DNA of 64,000 nucleotides from CAVTHW01 sp963734625 (lineage in GTDB: Bacteria > Acidobacteriota > Terriglobia > Bryobacterales > Bryobacteraceae). Of the stretch, positions 58,679-64,000 are shown piece by piece. Positions within the stretch are counted from its first letter, which is position 1. The number at the start of each line of letters is the position of its first letter. Under the pieces are notes generated by a model. It saw only the letters and a program-made list of their open reading frames with translations. It was not told the DNA's origin and did not search any database. The translations under genes and the position numbers were made by a program. The stretch is from positions 310,001 through 374,000 of the forward strand of contig CAVTHW010000016.1 of NCBI GenBank assembly GCA_963734625.1. The letters are read 5' to 3'.

Positions 58679-59455
58679 GTGGAAGCCTGGATCGAATTCG
58701 GACGCGGGCCGCTGTTCCGGCTGGCGTTTTCGGTGATGGTGCTGGGGCTGCTGCGGGTCTTCGTTCTAACCGCCGTAGGGATCGGCGAGGCGTACCGGCG
58801 CAATTCTGACAGGATCCTGCCGTGGAAGGAAATCGGCCGGCAGACTCTGGGCTGGCTTGTACCCCTTGGCCGGCTTTGCAGACAGCGGCCCGTCTATAGC
58901 CTGACATCATTTCTCTTTCACGTGGGCCTGCTTTCGACGCCTTTCTTCCTGGCGGCCCACGTTCTGTTGTGGCGCCGCTCAGTTGGCTTCGCGTGGTCTG
59001 CTTTCCCCCAGCAAATTGCGGACTATCTGACGTTGCTCACCATCGCAGCCGGGATCGGCCTGTTTTTCGGGCGCACGCTTCACCGCGGGGCGCGCGCGCT
59101 GAGCCGCTTCCAGGATTATCTGTGGCCGTTGCTCCTGGTCTGGCCTTTCGCGACCGGATACATCTGCTCCCACGCCGCCATCGGGCCGAAGGCCTACCAG
59201 GTGTCGATGTTGCTGCACGTTTACTCGGCCGACTTGATCATGGCCCTGATTCCGTTCACCAAGGTCGCTCACTGCGTGCTTGCGCCGCTGTCGCAGTTGG
59301 TGACTGCGGTTTCGTGGAAGTTCGTCCCCGGCGCCGGTGACAGAGTGGCCGCCACGCTCGGTTATGCGGACCTCCCGAACTGGCTGCCGGCCGCGCGACT
59401 CGCGTCAAAGCCGGCCGGGCCCGCTGGGGAGAGAAAGGAGGTCTGCGTAAAATGA
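58679..59455 (+). CDS. HmcE/TmcC-like membrane cytochrome b subunit (NarI type)
   Basis: 258 residues, GTG start. About five helices: PLFRLAFSVMVLGLLRVFVL, YSLTSFLFHVGLLSTPFFLA, YLTLLTIAAGIGLFFGRTLH, YLWPLLLVWPFATGYICSHA, YSADLIMALIPFTKVAHCVL. Conserved His residues (FHVGLL, RTLHRG, LHVYSADL, KVAHCV) can bind two b hemes as in NarI and DsrM. It links the quinone pool or periplasmic hemes with the HmcF-like subunit. Its TGA overlaps the next ATG (ATGA). Confidence 0.82.
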   Translation: MEAWIEFGRGPLFRLAFSVMVLGLLRVFVLTAVGIGEAYRRNSDRILPWKEIGRQTLGWLVPLGRLCRQRPVYSLTSFLFHVGLLSTPFFLAAHVLLWRRSVGFAWSAFPQQIADYLTLLTIAAGIGLFFGRTLHRGARALSRFQDYLWPLLLVWPFATGYICSHAAIGPKAYQVSMLLHVYSADLIMALIPFTKVAHCVLAPLSQLVTAVSWKFVPGAGDRVAATLGYADLPNWLPAARLASKPAGPAGERKEVCVK

Positions 59456-60204
59456 ACGCGGCCATCCTCACCGATACCACCAAATGCATTGGCTGCAACC
59501 AGTGCGGGATCGCCTGCAAGCGAGTCAACCATCTCGCGCCGGACGCGCCGCGCCGCTGGGATTTGGACGACGGTCTCTCGGCCCGGAACTGGACGTCGAT
59601 CGTGGAAGGACCAAAACGGACGTTCGCGCGCAAACAATGCCGCCATTGTCTCGAGCCGGCGTGCGTATCGGCTTGCCCGGTAGGCGCCCTTTCTAAAACC
59701 TCGATTGGCGCAGTGGTCTATGATAGCGCCAAGTGCATGGGCTGCCGGTACTGCATGATGGCTTGCCCGTACGGCATTCCGCGCTATGACTGGGAGCTGA
59801 CGGTCCCCTACGTTCGCAAGTGCATTCTCTGCTATGACCGCATACGCGAGGGCGGCCAGCCGGCCTGCACCGAGGCGTGTCCGACCAAGACCACCATCTT
59901 CGGCGACCGCGGCGTTCTTCTCACGGAGGCCCATCGCCGAATAGCCGTAAGCCCCGGCTTGTATGTGAACAAGGTGTGGGGAGAGCACGACCTGGGCGGA
60001 ACGTCCGTGTTGTATATCTCGAACGTCGATCTCTCTTTCCTCGCGGCGGGAAGCCCGGCGGGAAGCTCCCCGCTTCCGGAGACAACCGCTCTCGCCATGC
60101 ATGCCGTGCCATTCGCCTTCACGGGAGTGGTCGGGGCGATGGCTGGGCTGAACTGGATCATCAACCGGCGCATGAAAAAACAGTCGGAAGGGACGGATGA
60201 CTAG
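59452..60204 (+). CDS. HmcB/NrfC-like periplasmic-side ferredoxin subunit
   Basis: 250 residues. Four 4Fe-4S motifs: CIGCNQCGIACKRVNHL, CRHCLEPACVSACPVGAL, CMGCRYCMMACPYGIPRY, CILCYDRIREGGQPACTEAC. A C-terminal hydrophobic anchor (AVPFAFTGVVGAMAGLNWII) is followed by basic residues, as in HmcB/HybA. Unlike most HybA proteins there is no clear N-terminal Tat leader, so the side of the membrane is uncertain: without export the clusters would be cytoplasmic. It overlaps the next gene by 8 bases. Confidence 0.85.
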   Translation: MNAAILTDTTKCIGCNQCGIACKRVNHLAPDAPRRWDLDDGLSARNWTSIVEGPKRTFARKQCRHCLEPACVSACPVGALSKTSIGAVVYDSAKCMGCRYCMMACPYGIPRYDWELTVPYVRKCILCYDRIREGGQPACTEACPTKTTIFGDRGVLLTEAHRRIAVSPGLYVNKVWGEHDLGGTSVLYISNVDLSFLAAGSPAGSSPLPETTALAMHAVPFAFTGVVGAMAGLNWIINRRMKKQSEGTDD

Positions 60205-62041
60205 GGCGCACAGACTGAAGTTCATCCTGTGGCTTGTGGTGGGCATCGCGGCGGCGGTGGCTGCCGCGCGGTTCGTCTACGGGCTGGGAGCTACGACCAA
60301 CCTGTCCGACGCGACGCCGTGGGGCATGTGGATCGGGTTCGACGTGATGGGAGGCGTCGCGCTGGCCGCGGGCGGCTTCATCATGACCGCCGCGGTCTAC
60401 ATCTTCAAACTGGACCGTCTCCACGCTGTGGTGCGCCCGGCAGTGCTGACGGCCTTCCTCGGCTATCTTGCGGTCGCGATCGGACTGCTCTTCGATCTGG
60501 GCCTGCCTTGGAACATCTGGCACATGCTCGTTTTCTGGAATCCGCATTCGCCGCTGTTCGAGGTCGGCTGGTGCGTGATGCTTTACCTGACGGTCCTCAG
60601 CCTGGAGTTCTTCCCGGTGCCGGCCGAGGAGTTCAGCGCGCTGGCCAAGGTACGCCGGTTCCTCATCAAGGCCCGGTTGCCGCTGGTCATCCTGGGTATC
60701 GGCCTTTCTACCCTGCATCAGTCCTCGCTCGGGTCGTTGTTCCTGATCATGCCCTACCGCCTGCACCCGCTCTGGTACTCGCCGCTGCTTCCGCTGCTGT
60801 TCCTCGTGTCGGCGATCGGCCTGGGCATGATGATGGTGACGCTCGAAAGCCACTCCACGGCGTACATTTACCGCCGCAAACCGGAGACGGAGGTGCTGGA
60901 ATCGCTCGGCGGCGCCGCCCGCTGGGTGCTGTTGATCTACATCGTACTCCGGTTCGGCGACCTTGCGGTTCGAGGGCAGCTCCGGTATCTCGTGGCCGCA
61001 AACTGGCACTCCGCGCTGTTCTGGTTCGAGATAGCCGTCATGGCCGTGGCGCCCCTGATCCTGTTCTCGTTGCCGCGCGTGCGCCGCACGCGAGCGGGGC
61101 AGTGGACGGCGGCAAGCCTGGGGGTCTTCGGCGTCGTGTTGAACCGCGTCGATGTCGGCGGATTGGCGCACCTGGAGCGCGGCAATCAACTCTATCTGCC
61201 GGCGTGGACGGAGGTCGCCATCAGCGCCGGAGTGGTATCGGCGGCGACGCTGGCGTTCCTGTTTATGGTGGAGCGCTTTCGGATTTGGGAACAGCGTCCC
61301 GCCGATCCGGGAGCGGATCCGCTCAAGCTGCCCGAGTTCGACAAGGTCGGTACGACATGGCTGGGTGTGCCGGCGGTCGCCGGCCGCACCGTATACTCGC
61401 TGGCCTTTGTTTTTGCGGCATCGATCGGGTTTGCGTTGCTGGCGCCTCAGCCGGCCGCGAGCCGCGGAATCGAGCCGCAGCCGGTCCATGGGGCGCGCGG
61501 GCGAGAGATTCTGTGGATCGACGGCAACCTGAACGGCTACGGCGTCGCGTTTCCGCACGAAAAGATCGAGAAGCGCCTCGGGGGTGACGCCTCCTGCGTG
61601 AAATGCCACCACATGAATTTGCCCCGTGACCGGGATTCCGGCTGCTGGGAGTGTCACCAGGACATGTACCTGACCGTGGATGCGTCTCGCCACGATTGGC
61701 ACTCGTCGCCGTCGGGAGGCCGCCTGGCATGCCGCCGGTGCCACGATCCGGGCCAGCCGCGTGCCGCCGCGAACGCGAAGCCGTGCCATGACTGCCACAA
61801 AGACCTAATTCCGGGAGGCGCCATGATCCGGGTGAAACAGTACCAGGCAGTGGGATATGTGCCGGCGATGCACGAGCTTTGCATCGCCTGTCACACGCAA
61901 CTGGCGAAGCAGGAGGGCAAGCCGGATTTTGCCCGCTGCGCCACCTGCCACAAGGAGAGGCAGAGCATCACCGATGCCCGTGACCTGGCTGGGCTGCCAG
62001 TGGCGGGCAGGGGTATGCTGTTGCCGGTGATTTCCAAATGA
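60197..62041 (+). CDS. NrfD/HmcC-type membrane subunit fused to a C-terminal hexaheme cytochrome c domain
   Basis: 614 residues. Residues 1-420 are an NrfD/HybB-like membrane protein with about ten helices (WGMWIGFDVMGGVALAAGGF, GLPWNIWHMLVFWNPHSPLF, IGLSTLHQSSLGSLFLIMPY, NLYLPAWTE-like NQLYLPAWTEVAISAGVVSA). After a last helix (VYSLAFVFAASIGFALLAP) follow about 190 residues with six CxxCH motifs: CVKCH, CWECH, CRRCH, CHDCH, CIACH, CATCH. In the Desulfovibrio Hmc complex these are separate proteins (HmcC and the 16-heme HmcA). Here one chain joins quinone chemistry to periplasmic hemes. It overlaps its neighbours on both sides. Confidence 0.87.
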   Translation: MTRAHRLKFILWLVVGIAAAVAAARFVYGLGATTNLSDATPWGMWIGFDVMGGVALAAGGFIMTAAVYIFKLDRLHAVVRPAVLTAFLGYLAVAIGLLFDLGLPWNIWHMLVFWNPHSPLFEVGWCVMLYLTVLSLEFFPVPAEEFSALAKVRRFLIKARLPLVILGIGLSTLHQSSLGSLFLIMPYRLHPLWYSPLLPLLFLVSAIGLGMMMVTLESHSTAYIYRRKPETEVLESLGGAARWVLLIYIVLRFGDLAVRGQLRYLVAANWHSALFWFEIAVMAVAPLILFSLPRVRRTRAGQWTAASLGVFGVVLNRVDVGGLAHLERGNQLYLPAWTEVAISAGVVSAATLAFLFMVERFRIWEQRPADPGADPLKLPEFDKVGTTWLGVPAVAGRTVYSLAFVFAASIGFALLAPQPAASRGIEPQPVHGARGREILWIDGNLNGYGVAFPHEKIEKRLGGDASCVKCHHMNLPRDRDSGCWECHQDMYLTVDASRHDWHSSPSGGRLACRRCHDPGQPRAAANAKPCHDCHKDLIPGGAMIRVKQYQAVGYVPAMHELCIACHTQLAKQEGKPDFARCATCHKERQSITDARDLAGLPVAGRGMLLPVISK

Positions 62042-63873
62042 GCACAACGCCGCAAAACGAACTCGACAGTCTGCTCGCGCGAGGGTTGTTTGATCTGGTG
62101 CCGTTCGACATCGCGGTGATCGACCGCGACTTTCAGGTTGTCGCCGCCAACTCGAGTTTCGAGAGCTATTTCGGCCCATGGCGCGGCCGCCGCTGCTATG
62201 AGGCATATAAGAATGCGGCCCAACGCTGCGCCCACTGCCAGGCCCAGGCTACGTTCGAGGATGGGCGCGTGCGAGTGTCCGATGAGACCGGCATAGACCG
62301 CCTCGGCCGCACGTGCCACTACGTCGCACACCTGGCGCCGCTCAAGGACGACGAGGGCCGCGTCCGGTATGTCATCGAGATGACCACGGATCTGACCGAA
62401 ACCAAGCGGTGGCAACGGGAGTACGACCTGCTCTTCGAGCGGGTGCCCTGCTATGTGCTGGTGATCGACCGGAACTTCCGGGTCATTCGGGCGAACGAGA
62501 AGTTCCGGGCGACCTTTGGAGATACGGAAGACAAGCACTGCTATCAGGTGTGCAAGCGGCGTAATGCGCCTTGCTCGAGCTGCCCCGCCATGCTGACGTT
62601 CCAGGATGGCGCGGAGCATGTGTCCAGCCAGGTTGGCGTCCATCAGGATGGCTCTCCGGCACACTATGTGGTCACCACCTCGCCGCTCTCGCGCGGAGAG
62701 AGCGGGGTGGCGCACGTGATCGAGATGGCCGTCGACGTCACCCAGGTCCGCCTGCTCGAAGAGGAACTCAAGAGAGCGCGAGATTTCTATGAGAGCCTGG
62801 TTCGCAACTCAGCGACCGGGATCCTCGCAGTCGACAACGCGGACAACGTACGGATCATGAATCCGGCCACGCATGCGCTGCTGGGTTGGAGCGCCAATCG
62901 GCCGCCCTCTCCAGCCCGGCTTCGAAACATGCTGCCGCCCGAATTCTTCGCCGGTGACGCAGGCAACGGTTGGGCGCTGGACCTGCCCGAGGTGATGCTG
63001 CGCGCAGCCGGCGGTGAGGAAATCCCCGCACGCTTCTCGGCGGTGCGCCTGAAGAGCCGTCAAAAGACGCTCGGCCGCGCAGCATTCATGCAAGATCTTC
63101 GGGAGTTCAAGCAACTCGAGCATGACAAGCTGGAGGCAGAACGGCTTGGCGCGGTAGGCCAGACGGTAGCCGGGTTGGCGCACACCATCGAGAACCTGCT
63201 CATGGGGCTGGAAGGCGGCATGTACATGGTGGACAGCGGCCTTCGCCGGGGCGACGCCAACCGCATAACGAACGGCTGGCAGATCCTGCAGCGCAACTTC
63301 GAGAAAACCACGACGCTGGTAAAGGACTTTCTGAGCTTCGCCAAAGGGCGCCTGCCGGAACTGCGGCCATCGGATCCGAACGCGATCGCACGCGGCATCG
63401 TCGATCTGTACCGCGTTACGGCCGGGCGGCAGGGAGTCGAACTGCTGCTGGAAGCCGGCGCGAATGTCCGCGAAGCGCCGCTGGACACCAGCGGAATCGA
63501 AGCCTGCCTTACCAATCTGGTCTCGAACGGCATCGACGCAGCGATGTTGCGCGAGCAGTCTGGCGGGAGGGTAATCGTCCGCACCCGAGAGGAGGGCGGC
63601 GATCTGGTTCTCGAGGTGGCGGATAACGGCTGCGGAATGGACCAGGAGGTTAAAGCGAAGGTCTTCACGACCTTCTTCACGACCAAAGGAGGCCGGGGCG
63701 CCGGCCTCGGACTTCTGACGACGCGCAAGATTGTCCAGGAGCACGGCGGCCGCATGGAGATGGATTCGGTTCCCGATCAGGGGTCGGTCTTCCGGATCCG
63801 CCTGCCGCGGACCCGCTTGGAGTCACTGGCGGCGGCAGCCGCACCGAAACAGACGAATGGGGTGAACCCATGA
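62038..63873 (+). CDS. Three-PAS sensor histidine kinase with cysteine-bearing PAS domains
   Basis: 611 residues, soluble. PAS 1 (about 15-125) and PAS 2 (about 135-245) both carry a cysteine signature: RRCYEAYKNAAQRCAHCQAQ and KHCYQVCKRRNAPCSSCPAM. PAS 3 spans about 258-370. The dimerisation/phosphoacceptor helix has VAGLAHTIENLLMGLEGGMY with His in AHTIEN. The HATPase_c domain shows NLVSNGIDAAM (N box), EVADNGCGMDQEVKAKVFTT (G1), TKGGRGAGLGLLTTRKIVQE (G2). It overlaps the HmcC-like fusion gene (ATGA) and the response regulator gene (ATGA), so sensing is tied to the redox complex. Confidence 0.9.
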   Translation: MSTTPQNELDSLLARGLFDLVPFDIAVIDRDFQVVAANSSFESYFGPWRGRRCYEAYKNAAQRCAHCQAQATFEDGRVRVSDETGIDRLGRTCHYVAHLAPLKDDEGRVRYVIEMTTDLTETKRWQREYDLLFERVPCYVLVIDRNFRVIRANEKFRATFGDTEDKHCYQVCKRRNAPCSSCPAMLTFQDGAEHVSSQVGVHQDGSPAHYVVTTSPLSRGESGVAHVIEMAVDVTQVRLLEEELKRARDFYESLVRNSATGILAVDNADNVRIMNPATHALLGWSANRPPSPARLRNMLPPEFFAGDAGNGWALDLPEVMLRAAGGEEIPARFSAVRLKSRQKTLGRAAFMQDLREFKQLEHDKLEAERLGAVGQTVAGLAHTIENLLMGLEGGMYMVDSGLRRGDANRITNGWQILQRNFEKTTTLVKDFLSFAKGRLPELRPSDPNAIARGIVDLYRVTAGRQGVELLLEAGANVREAPLDTSGIEACLTNLVSNGIDAAMLREQSGGRVIVRTREEGGDLVLEVADNGCGMDQEVKAKVFTTFFTTKGGRGAGLGLLTTRKIVQEHGGRMEMDSVPDQGSVFRIRLPRTRLESLAAAAAPKQTNGVNP

Positions 63874-64000
63874 CCGGTGAGAGCCAGAAGTATGTGCTGG
63901 TTGTCGATGACGAACCAGACGTTCGCGGTTATCTGAAATGTGCGCTTGAGGACGCGGGCTTCGTAGTCCAGACGGCGTGCGACGGGCTTGAGGCGCTAGA
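63870..64000 (+). CDS. Response regulator receiver domain (partial, cut by window end)
   Basis: The ATG at 63870 overlaps the kinase stop. The visible 43 residues read YVLVVDDEPDVRGYLKCALE and DAGFVVQTACDGLEALE, the beginning of a CheY-like receiver with the acidic pair DD in VVDDEP. The phosphoacceptor Asp lies beyond the window. It is the probable partner of the PAS kinase. In Desulfovibrio the hmc operon also carries a response regulator gene (rrf1) beside rrf2, so this fits the Hmc-like arrangement. Confidence 0.9.
   Translation, partial: MTGESQKYVLVVDDEPDVRGYLKCALEDAGFVVQTACDGLEAL

Noticed and set aside
60161..61798. 545-residue minus-strand open frame opposite the NrfD-hexaheme gene
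   Set aside because: Arg/His/Gln-rich antisense reading with no family features; the sense gene has clear membrane helices and six heme motifs.
1..64000. CRISPR arrays, tRNA, rRNA, phage att sites or a replication origin
   Set aside because: I saw no regularly spaced repeats, no cloverleaf or rRNA signatures, no integrase, and no DnaA-box cluster.

Overview
The window is 64 kb of GC-rich bacterial DNA and carries almost the whole machinery of dissimilatory sulfate reduction. Both halves of the pathway are present: sat, aprBA and qmoABC, then dsrAB, dsrD, dsrC, dsrL, dsrN and dsrMKJOP. It also holds siroheme synthesis, sulfite/sulfate-type exporters and an Hmc-like transmembrane redox complex. 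The neighbouring genes (GH51/GH43 hemicellulases, Gly/Arg-rich inserts, PQQ-type propeller) and the combination of dsrD with dsrL suggest a dsr-bearing Acidobacteriota, perhaps of the Bryobacterales/Solibacter type. This taxonomic call is an inference; there is no rRNA gene in the window.

Layout. (1) 1-4859: end of a radical SAM gene, a glycosyltransferase, and an AraC regulator divergent from an aldo/keto reductase and a zinc alcohol dehydrogenase. (2) 4880-9157: beta-propeller protein, a transposase scar, a Tat-exported QueG-like iron-sulfur protein and a NapH-NapG-like fused polyferredoxin. (3) 9411-14454: esterase, GH51 and GH43, an arabinoxylan-type operon. (4) 14839-19566: cNMP-binding protein, etfAB, an outer-membrane barrel and the precorrin-2 dehydrogenase/ferrochelatase. 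(5) 19551-40688, all minus strand: marR, aprB, aprA, Zn-ribbon, ykgJ-like, qmoA, qmoB, qmoC, dsrA, dsrB, dsrD, ferritin-like, dsrL, dsrC, rsbRD-like, dsrM, dsrK, dsrJ, dsrO, dsrP, a YeiH-type exporter and a 48-residue membrane protein. (6) 40797-44165, minus: CoA-disulfide-reductase/rhodanese and a SUMT-methyltransferase fusion. (7) 44251-54812, plus: kinase-BON protein, two TauE exporters with small membrane proteins, lipoprotein, TIGR02186-like protein, PEP-synthase-like protein, dsrN and sat. (8) 54818-56321, minus: third TauE and a second cNMP-binding protein. (9) 56664-64000, plus: Rrf2 regulator, Hmc-like complex, PAS histidine kinase and the start of a response regulator.

How it works together: Sat activates sulfate to APS; AprBA reduces APS to sulfite with electrons from the quinone pool via QmoABC; DsrAB (siroheme made by SUMT and the CysG-N-like enzyme, amidated by DsrN) reduces sulfite onto DsrC; DsrMKJOP reduces the DsrC trisulfide; DsrL links the system to NAD(P)H. 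TauE/YeiH exporters may remove sulfite, sulfate or organosulfonate. A 47-bp promoter block is repeated almost exactly ahead of the marR-apr-dsr directon and ahead of the TauE-dsrN-sat operon, so the two halves are probably co-regulated, with the cysteine-tailed MarR protein as candidate regulator.

Caution: at least twelve genes contain single-base frameshifts, mostly insertions, and each is repaired by a one-base edit. This looks like uncorrected long-read error rather than gene decay. Frameshifted genes are therefore annotated over their full repaired span.
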